A stretch of 64,000 nucleotides of DNA from Catalinimonas alkaloidigena. GTDB taxonomy: Bacteria; Bacteroidota; Bacteroidia; Cytophagales; Cyclobacteriaceae. Both the position numbers and the translations under genes were made by a program. Positions 16,710 to 26,905 of the stretch are shown in pieces (positions within the stretch are counted from its first letter, which is position 1; every line of letters starts with the position of its first letter). The stretch spans positions 6,639,001-6,703,000 of the forward strand of contig NZ_JAQFIL010000001.1 of NCBI RefSeq assembly GCF_029504655.1, given 5' to 3'. The notes under the pieces were generated by a model. It was not told the origin of the DNA and ran no database searches. It saw only the letters and a list, made by a program, of their open reading frames with translations.

Positions 16710-17348
16710 ATGAGTCTTTTACCCGACGACATTGAACAATATGTAGCACAACATAGTCATCCTGCGCCCGAATACCTGCAAGAACTTGAGCGCGAAACCC
16801 GCATGAAAGTCCTCATGCCTCAAATGATTTCCGGCTCACTACAGGGTAATGTGCTGGCAATGTTTGTACATATGATTCGGCCCAAAAATATTCTTGAGGT
16901 CGGAACATTTACCGGCTACTCGGCCATCTGGATGGCACAGGCTTTGCCAGAGGATGGCATGGTCACTACCGTAGATATTAATGAGGAACTGGAGGACATG
17001 GTTCGTAACTATATTGCTAAATCTCAACTGGCCCATAAGATTCGTTATATCATTGGTAACGCGCTGGAAGTGATCCCAACACTGGAAGAAACGTATGATA
17101 TGGTGTTTATAGATGCTGACAAAATAAACTACAAAGCTTATTATGATATGGCATTACCCAAAGTGCGGCAAGGAGGATTTATTGTAGCGGATAATGTGTT
17201 GTGGGGGGGAAAGGTAAGCCTGGAAGAAAAGCTAAAGCCCAATGGAGAGGCAATCCGTAATTTTAATGACTACGTACATAATGACCCTCGCGTTGAGCAC
17301 GTTCTTCTTCCGATAAGAGATGGATTGATGGTAGCTAGAAAATTATAG
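16710..17348 (+). CDS. Class I SAM-dependent O-methyltransferase (caffeoyl-CoA OMT-like)
   Basis: A 212-aa Methyltransf_3-family enzyme. The SAM-binding motif EVGTFTGYSAIWMA lies near residues 70-83, the metal-binding region is DMVFIDADKINY, and FIVADNVLWGGKV follows, as in small cation-dependent catechol O-methyltransferases. The substrate of such proteins in Bacteroidota is not known. The next gene starts only 4 nt after its stop, so it is co-transcribed with the lytic transglycosylase; both are divergent from marR-fadN. Confidence 0.92.
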   Translation: MSLLPDDIEQYVAQHSHPAPEYLQELERETRMKVLMPQMISGSLQGNVLAMFVHMIRPKNILEVGTFTGYSAIWMAQALPEDGMVTTVDINEELEDMVRNYIAKSQLAHKIRYIIGNALEVIPTLEETYDMVFIDADKINYKAYYDMALPKVRQGGFIVADNVLWGGKVSLEEKLKPNGEAIRNFNDYVHNDPRVEHVLLPIRDGLMVARKL

Positions 17349-17351
17349 TGC

Positions 17352-19346
17352 ATGCATAAGACAGTTTTGCTTATTGGATTACTTCTTTACAGCCTTAGCG
17401 CGGAGGCACAGCTCAAAGTAGAAGTGCCTAAGGTAATATACTTTGCTGATATTCAGTTGGAACTCACTCCTGAAGCCCAGAAGAAGATACAGACCGATGT
17501 AGATGCCTTGACTCGTTACGAAAAGTACTTCAATGCAAAAGTTGACAAAGTCGACGCTCACCTTCCCCTTATTGAGCAAATGCTTCGGGAAGAAAATGTA
17601 CCCGATGACATCAAATACCTGGTGATCCAGGAAAGTGCACTGGTGGGCGATGCAGTGTCTTCTTCCAATGCAGTAGGTTACTGGCAGTTCAAAGCACCTA
17701 CCGGTCGGGAGGTTGGGCTCACTATCAATAACGAGGTAGATGAGCGGATGAATATTATTACTGCCACCCGTGGAGCAGCCCGTTATTTTAAGAATAACAA
17801 CACTTTTTTTGACAACTGGCTGTATGCGCTATTGGCTTATTATGCCGGTCCTGGCGGAGCGCTTAAGATCGCTGACAAAAAATATTATGGTGCCAAACGC
17901 ATGAAGCTGGATGGGCGCACGCATTGGTATGTCATTAAGTACCTGGCCCATAAACTTGCTTTTGAACAGGCCGTAGGTAAAAACCCTAATCCTGAGATGA
18001 TACTGTTTGCTTATGATGGAGGGAATGGAAAAACACTGGCTCAAGTAGCTAAAGAGTTCAAGTTGGAAGAGTCTGAGCTGGAGCCTTATAACAAATGGAT
18101 AAGAAAAAACCGTATTCCAATTGATAAGGAATATTTTGTAATCATACCGGACTACAGTGCAACACGTGCCGAACCTCTGCTCGCTCAAACTACGCCCTCT
18201 CAAGAAAAAGAAGACCAAAGTGCTAATGATCGGCAGCAAGCCAATGAAGATACTCGTTATGTTAACATAGATAATACTGCCCATTTTCCTCTGGTAAAGC
18301 AAGGAACACGCTGGGGGAAGAAGGTTACTTTGATCAATGGTATTCCTGGCGTAATCGCAGATAATGAGGATAATATCCGTTCTTTGAGCCGAGAAACGGG
18401 CGTCGCCCCTTCAAAGCTGGTAAAATTTAATGACCTGACGAGTAAGAATTCCGGGGTAATTACTGGCAACCCTTATTATACCAAGCGAAAACGAAATAAA
18501 GCTCCAGTACATTATCATGTGGTAGAACCGGAAGAAAACCTGTGGAGCATCTCCCAGCGGTTTGGTATTAAGCTCAAGAAACTGATGCGTAATAACCGTA
18601 TGCGTGAAGAAGAGGCACTAAAACCCGGTCGTGTACTTTGGCTGCGCTTCATTCGCCCTCCACATATTCCTGTAGAGTACCGTAATGTGCCCAATGCCAA
18701 ACCTCAATGGGAGAAATCTAAAGAAAATATAATTACTCAAAAACAAGCTGCTCCTTCCGGTTCTCCGCTGAGTAAAGAGCCGGAGCTCAATTCTTCTGTA
18801 AATCAACAACAAGGCTGGGAAATACAGGAGGATAACAATCAGCCGGAGGATAAGCGCCAGAAACCTGCGTCAAAAGCTGAAGAAAATATTCCATCTTCCG
18901 ACGATAGACTTTCTACAGACGATAAGCGTGTCAACCCTGGTGCTCAAGAAGAGAAGCCGGGTTTAGTTCCTTCGGTATCTACTGAAAGCCAGGGCAACTC
19001 AACTGAAAGTGAATATCATATTGTGAAGGCAGGAGAGACTTTGTATAGCATTGCCAGACAATATGATTTGACCATACCACAGCTTACCAGTTATAATAAT
19101 ATAGCCTGGGATATCCCGCTCAAGGTAGGACAAAAGCTACTGTTAAATGCCCAGGATGCAGCACAGCAAGAACTGGCGTCCTCAACAGATGGTAGTAATT
19201 TTTTGGTACATGAGGTTAAAGTTGGGGAAACCATGTATAAGGTAGCCCGACAGTACGATGTTACCATCAAAGAATTGATGGAATGGAATGAAAAAGAAGA
19301 TTTCAACGTGAGTGTTGGTGAAAAACTCAGAGTGAGAAAGAAGTAG
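17352..19346 (+). CDS. Membrane-bound lytic murein transglycosylase with LysM domains (MltD-like)
   Basis: A 664-aa secreted enzyme that cleaves the glycan chains of peptidoglycan. After a signal peptide (cleaved near Ala19-Gln20) comes an SLT domain with catalytic Glu94 (LVIQESAL), NAVGYWQFKAPTGREVG and a LLAYYAGPGG-type end. A long charged linker follows, then at least three LysM repeats: about 385-435 (YHVVEPEENLWSISQRFG), 555-600 (YHIVKAGETLYSIARQYD) and 617-664 (HEVKVGETMYKVARQYD), binding glycan. The linker (about 445-550) is rich in Glu, Pro, Ser and Gln. It is translationally close (4 nt) to the upstream methyltransferase. Confidence 0.95.
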   Translation: MHKTVLLIGLLLYSLSAEAQLKVEVPKVIYFADIQLELTPEAQKKIQTDVDALTRYEKYFNAKVDKVDAHLPLIEQMLREENVPDDIKYLVIQESALVGDAVSSSNAVGYWQFKAPTGREVGLTINNEVDERMNIITATRGAARYFKNNNTFFDNWLYALLAYYAGPGGALKIADKKYYGAKRMKLDGRTHWYVIKYLAHKLAFEQAVGKNPNPEMILFAYDGGNGKTLAQVAKEFKLEESELEPYNKWIRKNRIPIDKEYFVIIPDYSATRAEPLLAQTTPSQEKEDQSANDRQQANEDTRYVNIDNTAHFPLVKQGTRWGKKVTLINGIPGVIADNEDNIRSLSRETGVAPSKLVKFNDLTSKNSGVITGNPYYTKRKRNKAPVHYHVVEPEENLWSISQRFGIKLKKLMRNNRMREEEALKPGRVLWLRFIRPPHIPVEYRNVPNAKPQWEKSKENIITQKQAAPSGSPLSKEPELNSSVNQQQGWEIQEDNNQPEDKRQKPASKAEENIPSSDDRLSTDDKRVNPGAQEEKPGLVPSVSTESQGNSTESEYHIVKAGETLYSIARQYDLTIPQLTSYNNIAWDIPLKVGQKLLLNAQDAAQQELASSTDGSNFLVHEVKVGETMYKVARQYDVTIKELMEWNEKEDFNVSVGEKLRVRKK

Positions 19347-19479
19347 TTTTTAGGCAAATATTACTTGCTTAACGATTCGATCAACTACTGTTTTTATTTT
19401 CTGCTTTTAGTTTAAATCTTTGTCTTTTGATTTGGGTAAACCACAGGAACATTTACAGAAATTTATACTGAGGAGCGTG

Positions 19480-19869
19480 ATGATAGATTTAGTAATGCTA
19501 ATTGATGATAATGAGACTGACAACTTTATCAGTAAACGCATCATAGAGCTTACACAATTTGCTCGCAATGTCGTTGCTAAAAGTAGTGGTCAAAGTGCTT
19601 TAGAATACCTTCATCAGCATCAGGACCAGCCAGAATCTTTGCCCAATCTCATCTTCTTAGATATTAATATGCCTATTGTTGACGGCTTTATGTTTCTATA
19701 CGAGTTTGAAAATTTTTCTGCTACTGTACGTGATAAGTGTAAAGTAGTCATTCTTTCCAGCTCTGACAATCAGCGTGATATTAACCGGCTAATCAACAAT
19801 AACCATGTAGTGAAATACATCACTAAGCCGCTTACCCAAAATGCTTTGGAAGAAATCAAGCTGCTTTAA
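19480..19869 (+). CDS. Single-domain response regulator
   Basis: A receiver domain without an output domain. I place the start at the ATG at 19480, preceded by AGGAG, rather than a TTG at 19420; this gives 129 aa. The acidic pair is Asp9/Asp10 (LIDDNE), the phospho-acceptor Asp61 (FLDINMPIVDG), the Thr/Ser switch is at SSSDNQ, and Lys116 is in ITKPLTQ. Stand-alone receivers of this kind pass phosphate within a relay or bind a target protein. It has no adjacent kinase. It could be a partner of the hybrid kinase at 4393-6441, but that is only a guess. Confidence 0.92.
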   Translation: MIDLVMLIDDNETDNFISKRIIELTQFARNVVAKSSGQSALEYLHQHQDQPESLPNLIFLDINMPIVDGFMFLYEFENFSATVRDKCKVVILSSSDNQRDINRLINNNHVVKYITKPLTQNALEEIKLL

Positions 19870-19919
19870 CATTTCGTTCTTACCCATTTCATTCTATCTA
19901 AAAAAAGTCAACCTCCTTC

Positions 19920-20873
19920 ATGAAATCATTTTGCCTTTCGGTGATTGCCTTATGTATATTTCCACTCTCTCAGGTTTTAGCACAGCAAGATGATCAGGAA
20001 GAAGAAGATAGCTTCTGGAATAAAGGAGGAGGGTTTAGTGCCACCTTTCAGCAGGTTGCATTAAACAACTGGGCGGGGGGAGGCAAAAGCTCACTTGCAC
20101 TGGGTGGCATCATGAGTGCTTTCCTTACTTTTGACGATACAACCAAACGCCGCTGGGAAAACCGTCTGGAAATTAGTTATGGTCTGAGTAGAATCGGTGA
20201 GGATGCCGAAAGGTTTATCAAGTCCAAAGACAATCTGATTTTTAACTCCCGTTATGGCCGCAAGCTGAACGAACGTTATTATCTCTCCACACTACTGGAC
20301 TTCAGAAGTCAGATAGCCCAGGGTTTTAAAAGCGAACAGGTCAACGATAGCATTTCAGACGATGTGAAGGTTTCTGAATTTATGGCTCCCGGCTTTTTAG
20401 TAGCCTCCCTGGGTATGACCTACTCTCCCAAACAGAGAAAGCTTATTGAGGAAAATGACAAGGTGCAGAAACGTGAAGGGAATTACTTTGCCATTACGCT
20501 CTCACCCTTTTCAGGTAAGTTTACTTTCGTGCTGGATGATACACTAGCTGCAAGGAATCAGTACAATACCGAGGAAAAAAAGGTAAAAGCAGAAGCAGGC
20601 TCCAGCCTTACCATGGGCATCCGGCAGGAGCTTTTCAAGAATGTGGTCTTTAATACTAATCTGAATCTGTTTGCTGCCTACGAGAAGTTTCAGAATGTGG
20701 ATGTGAACCTGGAGTCCCTATTGGTACTCAGAGTTAACAAGTACATTATGTCTAACATCTCACTGCAACTGATTTACGATGATGACACGGATGTAGAACG
20801 CGATGATGGCACGATAGGCCCGGCTTTACAACTTCAGAATGCTATCAACGTCGGCTTTACTTATGGGTTTTGA
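19920..20873 (+). CDS. DUF3078 family outer-membrane protein
   Basis: A 317-aa protein with a signal peptide (cut after LAQ, residue about 21) and the family signature FSATFQQVALNNWAGGGKSSLALGG near residues 40-65. The rest alternates aromatic-rich amphipathic strands and ends in FTYGF with a terminal Phe, as in outer-membrane beta-barrels. DUF3078 is common in Bacteroidota; function is not established. Its stop is only one base from the convergent gene at 20875. Confidence 0.9.
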   Translation: MKSFCLSVIALCIFPLSQVLAQQDDQEEEDSFWNKGGGFSATFQQVALNNWAGGGKSSLALGGIMSAFLTFDDTTKRRWENRLEISYGLSRIGEDAERFIKSKDNLIFNSRYGRKLNERYYLSTLLDFRSQIAQGFKSEQVNDSISDDVKVSEFMAPGFLVASLGMTYSPKQRKLIEENDKVQKREGNYFAITLSPFSGKFTFVLDDTLAARNQYNTEEKKVKAEAGSSLTMGIRQELFKNVVFNTNLNLFAAYEKFQNVDVNLESLLVLRVNKYIMSNISLQLIYDDDTDVERDDGTIGPALQLQNAINVGFTYGF

Positions 20874-20874
20874 T

Positions 20875-21483
20875 TTATGGCACTGCAGTAGTGTCATTTC
20901 TGGATAATACCACTATCTTTTTTTCTAACTCTTTAATTCTATTTTTGAGGGTAACAATTTCTGATTTGTTTTCACTATTCAATTTTTGAGCATCAATTAA
21001 CAATGGCACTAGCTCATTTTCTTTAGAGCAGTTTTGAAGCGATATCACCAACAGAGCAACCGCAGTAATAGTAGATCCCCATGCTGCCCATGTAGAGCTT
21101 TTAGATGCTTTTGCAGAGGCTAAACTTGCTTTTGAAGAGTCTTTTGTAGCGTTAGCTAGCTCACTTTCTAAAACTCTCTTATTGTGCCTGCCAGTATAGC
21201 CATCTTCATCATAAAGAAATGGTTTAGCGGCTTTATTTTCCCAAAAAACCCTGACTTGCTTTTCTGAATTATGTGGAGGTCGAATTGGCTTTTCTTCTAA
21301 AAATTCATCTCGTACTATAAGAAAATGCTTTCTAAAACGTTCTTTATCAACATCCTTAAAATGCTCTCTTACCTCATCATATGATGTAGGCAAGTAGGAC
21401 TTATCCTTTTTTTCATCCTTAATTTTTTGATGAGTTTCAATGATGTACTCTAGAATTGCATCTTTAAGTTCAAAATTAGTCAT
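20875..21483 (-). CDS. Unknown protein with N-terminal helical domain, one membrane segment and coiled coil
   Basis: I do not recognise this 202-aa protein. I use the ATG at 21483, the first in frame; the longer frame needs TTG. The N-terminal 100 residues are charged and helical (DEVREHFKDVDKERFRKHFLIVRDEF) and could be a winged-helix-like fold. An alanine/serine-rich stretch leads to one hydrophobic segment (about 130-150, AWGSTITAVALLVISLQNC), then a coiled coil (about 165-195, EIVTLKNRIKELEKKI). The DNA looks clearly richer in A/T than the neighbouring dnaX and DUF3078 genes, a hint of later acquisition. Confidence 0.75.
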   Translation of the reverse strand: MTNFELKDAILEYIIETHQKIKDEKKDKSYLPTSYDEVREHFKDVDKERFRKHFLIVRDEFLEEKPIRPPHNSEKQVRVFWENKAAKPFLYDEDGYTGRHNKRVLESELANATKDSSKASLASAKASKSSTWAAWGSTITAVALLVISLQNCSKENELVPLLIDAQKLNSENKSEIVTLKNRIKELEKKIVVLSRNDTTAVP

Positions 21484-21517
21484 CTTTGAAGCCAAATAAT
21501 TAATGTGATGAAATCTG

Positions 21518-23212
21518 TTAATAATCCGGATCCAGCCCCAGTTTTTCTTTCAGTACACGTACCTGAGGGTTTTTTTCCATTAAGTAATTAAGCTTCTCCG
21601 AGGCAGTATAAAGCTTTCGTTGCTTTTCATCTTTGACCAGCTCAGCAGTAACGTTGATCTGAGAGTTATGCAATTGTTTGCGCAGATACTGAATAAGCTC
21701 TACTCTTACCTCATTAAGCACATCCATCTGGAGGGTGTTGGTCATTTTGAGGGGTATCGTCACGCCATCGTTCTGTAAATTCACTTCCTGGTTCAGTACC
21801 ATATAAGCGGAGTCTCTTCCTGCCAGCTTTTTCTGCTCGGCAAATTTTGCCCATTCCTGTCTGAGCTGACCAAGCTCTACATGGCGAGTTCCCAGCACCT
21901 GTTCTTTCTGCTCAGGCTTTTCCTCTACCGTGGCAATCTCTTCCTGTACCGTTTCTTTCTTAACAGCCTGTTGCCGTATTTCCTCAGCTTTCGGAATCTT
22001 GACGGTTGTCTGAAGCTGTTGGAGTTGAGAAACATCCACCCCTTTCTTAGCCTGTTCCGGTTTTACTGAGCTCCCGTTTGATGCGTGCTCACTACTTTTT
22101 TTTTTCACTTCTTTCCCCTCTTGTCCTTCTTCAGCCTGGGCTACCTGCGCCATCTGAACGGCTGAACTAATGTAAGCCATTTTCATAAGGGAGAGCTCTA
22201 CGTGTAGCCTTTGGTTCTTGCTGTTTTTATAACTCAAATCACAATTACCGGCCAGGTTAAGTGCAGTAAGCAGGAATGAGGCAGGCACTTTGGCCGCCTG
22301 TTCAAGGTAGCGTTGCTGCACACTTTCAGAAACCTCAAGCAATTGAACAGTAGCCTTGTCTTTACACACCATCAGGTTGCGGAGATGCTCACTCAATCCC
22401 ACAATAAAGTTATGACCATCAAATCCTTTTTTCAGGATTTCATCAAAAATTAACATCACCTGTGCTACATTCTGCTCCATCAGATAGTCTGTTACCCGGA
22501 AGTAATAATCATAATCAAGGATGTGCAGATTTTTGATAGTAGTCTGGTACGTAACTTTACGATCGGAGGAGAATGTTACGATCAGGTCAAAGATTGAAAG
22601 CGCATCGCGCAGTGCTCCATCAGCTTTCTGCGCGATCAGGTTCAATGCTTCTTCCTCTACTTCTATATGTTCCTTGGTAGCGATTTCTTTCAGATGATCT
22701 ACGATATGACTCACCTGTATACGGTTGAAGTCATAAATCTGGCAGCGGGAAAGAATGGTAGGGATTACCTTATGCTTCTCGGTAGTCGCGAGGATAAATA
22801 TTGCATAAGAGGGAGGCTCTTCCAGGGTTTTTAAAAAAGCATTAAAAGCCTGGTTGGAGAGCATGTGTACCTCATCTATGATGTAGACTTTATAGCTGCC
22901 CTGCTGAGGAGGGTAACGCACCTGATCTATCAGATTACGGATATCATCCACCGAATTATTAGAGGCAGCATCAAGCTCATAAATATTCATAGCGTTGGCC
23001 TGCTCCTGGCTCTCATAGCCATTTATTTTTCTGGCCAATATACGTGCACAAGTTGTCTTCCCTACTCCACGAGGCCCACAAAACAATAGGGCCTGTGCCA
23101 GTTGATTATTATCAATCGCATTTTGCAGGGTAGTAGTAATATGTTCCTGCCCTACTACTTCCGCAAAACCCGTAGGGCGATACTTCCGAGCTGATACTAC
23201 GAAATTCTCCAT
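21518..23212 (-). CDS. dnaX: DNA polymerase III subunit gamma/tau
   Basis: A 564-aa clamp-loader subunit. The Walker A is GPRGVGKTTCARILA (about 45-59), Walker B/DEVHM follows in IIDEVHMLSNQAFNAFLKTLEEPP, and the sensor/arginine finger region is ATTEKHKVIPTILSRC. Domain III and a long Glu/Lys-rich tau linker (about 370-440) lead to a C-terminal domain. Odd: the zinc-binding cysteines that normally follow Walker A (C-x8-C-x2-C-x2-C) are absent; the stretch is NGYESQEQANAMNIYELDAASNN. Its start is 160 nt from the divergent nhaC gene. Confidence 0.95.
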   Translation of the reverse strand: MENFVVSARKYRPTGFAEVVGQEHITTTLQNAIDNNQLAQALLFCGPRGVGKTTCARILARKINGYESQEQANAMNIYELDAASNNSVDDIRNLIDQVRYPPQQGSYKVYIIDEVHMLSNQAFNAFLKTLEEPPSYAIFILATTEKHKVIPTILSRCQIYDFNRIQVSHIVDHLKEIATKEHIEVEEEALNLIAQKADGALRDALSIFDLIVTFSSDRKVTYQTTIKNLHILDYDYYFRVTDYLMEQNVAQVMLIFDEILKKGFDGHNFIVGLSEHLRNLMVCKDKATVQLLEVSESVQQRYLEQAAKVPASFLLTALNLAGNCDLSYKNSKNQRLHVELSLMKMAYISSAVQMAQVAQAEEGQEGKEVKKKSSEHASNGSSVKPEQAKKGVDVSQLQQLQTTVKIPKAEEIRQQAVKKETVQEEIATVEEKPEQKEQVLGTRHVELGQLRQEWAKFAEQKKLAGRDSAYMVLNQEVNLQNDGVTIPLKMTNTLQMDVLNEVRVELIQYLRKQLHNSQINVTAELVKDEKQRKLYTASEKLNYLMEKNPQVRVLKEKLGLDPDY

Positions 23213-23371
23213 TGACGCAATTTACAGAATCCTGAACTTTATTCGTAACCAATATTGACAAAAGAAAAATGGCTTGCAAAGTTCACTGCCAAACGCAAAA
23301 AGGCATACCAAAAATTTTATTATCTTCGTCTTTTATACCTATTTGTTAGAGCTACACACCTGATTGTACAT

Positions 23372-24848
23372 ATGAGTAAGCAAAGAAGAGAGCCCACATT
23401 TTGGGAGGCCATAATTCCTGTGCTTTTCCTGATAATTATGCTGTCGGTAAATGTGATTTATGTATTTGGTGATGATGCTATTTCCGGCTCTAATCAGATT
23501 GTATTGATTTTGTCTGCTACGGTAGCTGCACTCATTGCCTTACGTACCGGCATTAAGTGGGAAGAACTGCAGGATGGCATCGTGAAAAGCATCAGCGCTT
23601 CCATGTCGGCTATTCTCATACTGCTACTTATTGGTTCTTTGGCCGGAACATGGCTACTCAGTGGTATTGTCCCTGCTATGATCTATTATGGTTTGCAAAT
23701 TCTCAACCCCACTATCTTTCTTTTTGCTGCGGTAATCATCTGTGCTGTTGTAAATAGCCACGGGTAGCAGCTGGTCAACTGTGGCGACTGTAGGTATCGC
23801 TTTATTGGGAATAGGCAAGGCGCTGGGGCTAAGTGAGGGTTTGATTGGAGGGGCAATAATCTCAGGAGCTTATTTTGGAGATAAAATGTCGCCACTCTCT
23901 GATACCACCAACCTGGCACCTGCTATGGCTGGCACGGATTTGTTCACCCACATCCGCTACATGACTTACACCACCGTCCCCTCTATTACTATTACCCTTA
24001 TTATTTTTCTGGTCATAGGTTTTACTTCTGATACCGCTACCGTTACGGAGGGTATAGACGAAGTCCTAGGTGCTATTGATGGTGCGTTTAATATCAATGG
24101 CTGGCTCTTTATCGTACCGGTACTGGTCATCTTTATGATCGTCAGAAAGGTCCCTGCCTTACCGGCATTGCTGGCAGGAACACTTTTAGGAGGTCTCTTT
24201 GCCATTATTTTTCAACCTCAGGCCTTACAAGAGGTTGCGGGAGGAGAGACAGGCGTGCTCGCCGCCTATATCGCAGTGATGAAAGCCTTATACACAGACA
24301 TCAGCATCACTACAAATAATGAGATGGTGAATGACCTTCTCTCTACCGGCGGCATGTACGGTATGCTCAATACAGTCTGGCTGATTATCTGCGCCATGAT
24401 CTTTGGGGGAGTAATGGAATCTGCCGGCATGCTGCAGCGTATAACCAAATCTATCGTTAAATTGGCACATTCTACAGGCTCACTTATCGCCTCTACAGGT
24501 TTCACTTCTATCTTTTTCAACTTTACTGCTTCTGATCAGTATCTCGCTATAGTGGTACCGGGACGAATGTACGCGGATACATATAAGAAAAGAGGCCTTA
24601 AACCCGAAGTACTTAGTCGTACTTTGGAAGATACCGGTACAGTTACTTCAGTGTTGATTCCATGGAATACCTGTGGTGCCACCCAGGCTTCTGTATTGGG
24701 TGTAGCCACACTGACCTATGCTCCTTTTACTTTCTTTTGTATCCTTAGCCCCATCATGACAATGGCGTTTGGGTTTTTGAACGTAAAAATTCGTCGCTAT
24801 GAGGATGATGAAATTGAAGAAGAAGCACTCATTGAGAAAAACGCATAA
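23372..24848 (+). pseudogene. nhaC: NhaC-family Na+/H+ antiporter gene with a frameshift
   Basis: Two frames together make one full NhaC antiporter. From the ATG at 23372 (MSKQRREPTFWEAIIPVL) the first frame holds the first membrane segments and stops at TAG at 23765. The second frame continues from about 23754 with ATGSSWSTVATVGIALLG, GAYFGDKMSPLSDTTNLAP and further membrane segments to an acidic end. Homologues run directly from AVVS-x-ATGSSW, so two bases are missing near 23753-23756, best explained as loss of one AT unit from AAATATAGCC. Either the gene is inactive, or phase-variable, or this is a sequence error. The functional protein would swap Na+ for H+ at the inner membrane. Confidence 0.85.
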
Positions 24849-24899
24849 CCCATTACTAAACAGCTTAAAACCAATACTGACCAAAGCCTATATTCATCT

Positions 24900-25496
24900 A
24901 TGTTTGTAAAAACCATCACTAAGGAAGAGATCAATGAACTGACACTTAGAAAGTATGAAGGAAAAGTGTCGGTAGTAACTACGCACGAACACCTGGCTGA
25001 TGCCCTACAACATATCAAGGAATACGATACTTTTGGGTTTGATACTGAAACCAAACCTGCCTTTCGTAAAGGGGTAAAACACATGGTTGCATTACTACAG
25101 ATTGCCATTCCTGAAAAGGTTTATCTGATACGGCTTAATCATACCGGCTTTACACAGGAATTAAGCAATATTTTTAGTGATGAGCATACAGAAAAAATAG
25201 GCATCAGCATCAGGGATGATCTGAAACACCTGAAGCAACTCAGCGAAAAACAACATATTCCTTTCAATGCAAAAAACATTACCGAGCTTAATGATGTAGC
25301 TCATACGCTAGGCATTGAGCATGCGGGTGTAAAGAAACTTACTGCTATTTTTCTCCAATTCAGGGTTTCCAAGTCACAGCAAACTTCTAACTGGGAAAAT
25401 GCTGAACTTACTGAAAAGCAAATACGCTATGCTGCTACTGATGCCTGGGTTTGTTTAGAAATACACAATCATCTGCGTAGCAAAGGCTACATCTGA
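24900..25496 (+). CDS. DEDDy 3'-5' exonuclease (RNase D/WRN type)
   Basis: A 198-aa exonuclease domain protein. Motif I is [11 protein letters not shown] (Asp48, Glu50), motif II lies in [13 protein letters not shown], and motif III is IRYAATDAW, the Y-x3-D of the DEDDy group. No HRDC domain, so it is shorter than RNase D; many Bacteroidota have such one-domain forms, probably acting on RNA or single-stranded DNA 3' ends. It starts 51 nt after nhaC, and its 3' end overlaps the convergent accC by 10 nt. Confidence 0.9.
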   Translation: MFVKTITKEEINELTLRKYEGKVSVVTTHEHLADALQHIKEYDTFGFDTETKPAFRKGVKHMVALLQIAIPEKVYLIRLNHTGFTQELSNIFSDEHTEKIGISIRDDLKHLKQLSEKQHIPFNAKNITELNDVAHTLGIEHAGVKKLTAIFLQFRVSKSQQTSNWENAELTEKQIRYAATDAWVCLEIHNHLRSKGYI

Positions 25497-26848
25497 GCGT
25501 ATTCTTCTATATCAGACAAGTCAAAATCGTTCATAAAAGCAGTAGTAAAATCACCTTTTTTGAACTTAGGATCGTCCATAAGCTTAATATGGAAAGGGAT
25601 AGTCGTTTTGATACCTTCAATGACAAACTCCTGCAGCGCACGCTTCATTCTGGTAATCGCTTCTTCTCTTGTCTGACCACTCACAATTAGCTTAGCAATC
25701 ATAGAGTCGTAATTGGGAGGGATAACATAGCCTGCATATACATGGCTGTCTACCCGCACCCCATGGCCCCCGGGCAGATGAAGGTTAGTAATTTTTCCCG
25801 GGCAAGGGCGGAACCCTTTAGCAGGATCTTCCGCATTGATACGGCACTCAATGGCATGCATAGTAGGAAAATAATTTTTCCCGGAAATTTTTACTCCCGC
25901 GGCTACTTTGATTTGCTCTTTGATCAGATCAAATTTAGTAACCTCCTCAGTGATAGGGTGCTCTACCTGGATACGGGTGTTCATCTCCATGAAATAGAAA
26001 TTTCTATGTTTATCTACCAGAAATTCTATCGTACCGGCTCCTTCATACCCAATAGCCTCAGCACCGGCAATGGCTGCTGCGCCCATTTTATCTCTTAGTT
26101 CTTTGGTCATAAATGGAGAGGGTGTTTCTTCGGTCAGCTTCTGATGTCTTCTTTGTACTGAACAGTCTCTCTCCGAGAGGTGGCAGGCTTTGCCGGTACT
26201 ATCTCCTACTATCTGAATCTCTATATGGCGGGGCTCTTCAACAAACTTCTCAAGATACAAACCATCATTTCCAAAGGAAGCACTGGCCTCACGTCTGGCA
26301 TCATCCCAGGCTTTCTTAAACTCTTTCTCATTCCAGACAATTCTCATCCCTTTACCACCACCACCGGCGGTAGCTTTGAGAATAATCGGATACCCTATTT
26401 CTATAGCAATTTTCAGTCCTTCATCCATGCTTTTCAGTAAGCCTTTAGAACCGGGGACAGTAGGCACGCCAGCAGCATCCATAGTCGCCTTGGCTGATGC
26501 TTTATCTCCCATTTTATTGATCATTTCAGGGGAAGGGCCTATAAATTTTATGTTGTATTCTTCGCAGATACGAGAAAACTCAGAATTTTCGGAAAGGAAA
26601 CCGTAGCCGGGATGAATGGCATCAGCATTTGTAATTTCTGCTGCTGCGATGATGTTAGGAATACTCAGATAAGATTTGTTACTGGGAGCAGGACCTATGC
26701 AAACGGCTTCATCTGCAAAGCGCACATGCAGGCTTTCGCGATCGGCTGTTGAATATACAGCTACGGTTTTGATCCCCATCTCACGACAGGTACGAATGAC
26801 TCTGAGAGCGATTTCTCCTCGGTTGGCTATTAGTATTTTATTGAACAA
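25487..26848 (-). CDS. accC: Acetyl-CoA carboxylase, biotin carboxylase subunit
   Basis: An enzyme that carboxylates biotin on AccB using ATP and bicarbonate. N-terminal [20 protein letters not shown], the ATP-grasp loop [11 protein letters not shown], and the catalytic [14 protein letters not shown] are all present; length 453 aa is typical. No ATG fits the N-terminus: I choose the TTG at 26848, giving (M)[11 protein letters not shown], though a TTG six codons upstream is also possible. It is the last gene of the run from DUF177 and follows accB by about 55 nt. The carboxyltransferase genes are not here. Confidence 0.96.
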   Translation of the reverse strand: MFNKILIANRGEIALRVIRTCREMGIKTVAVYSTADRESLHVRFADEAVCIGPAPSNKSYLSIPNIIAAAEITNADAIHPGYGFLSENSEFSRICEEYNIKFIGPSPEMINKMGDKASAKATMDAAGVPTVPGSKGLLKSMDEGLKIAIEIGYPIILKATAGGGGKGMRIVWNEKEFKKAWDDARREASASFGNDGLYLEKFVEEPRHIEIQIVGDSTGKACHLSERDCSVQRRHQKLTEETPSPFMTKELRDKMGAAAIAGAEAIGYEGAGTIEFLVDKHRNFYFMEMNTRIQVEHPITEEVTKFDLIKEQIKVAAGVKISGKNYFPTMHAIECRINAEDPAKGFRPCPGKITNLHLPGGHGVRVDSHVYAGYVIPPNYDSMIAKLIVSGQTREEAITRMKRALQEFVIEGIKTTIPFHIKLMDDPKFKKGDFTTAFMNDFDLSDIEEYAQM

Positions 26849-26905
26849 GGCTTTTTCAATTAACAATCAAACATACAAAAACTTACGATAGGGATTGTCA
26901 ATTGG

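Noticed and set aside
23740..23770. Programmed frameshift in nhaC
   Set aside because: No slippery heptamer or downstream pseudoknot is evident; a lost AT unit explains the sequence more simply and restores the family length exactly.
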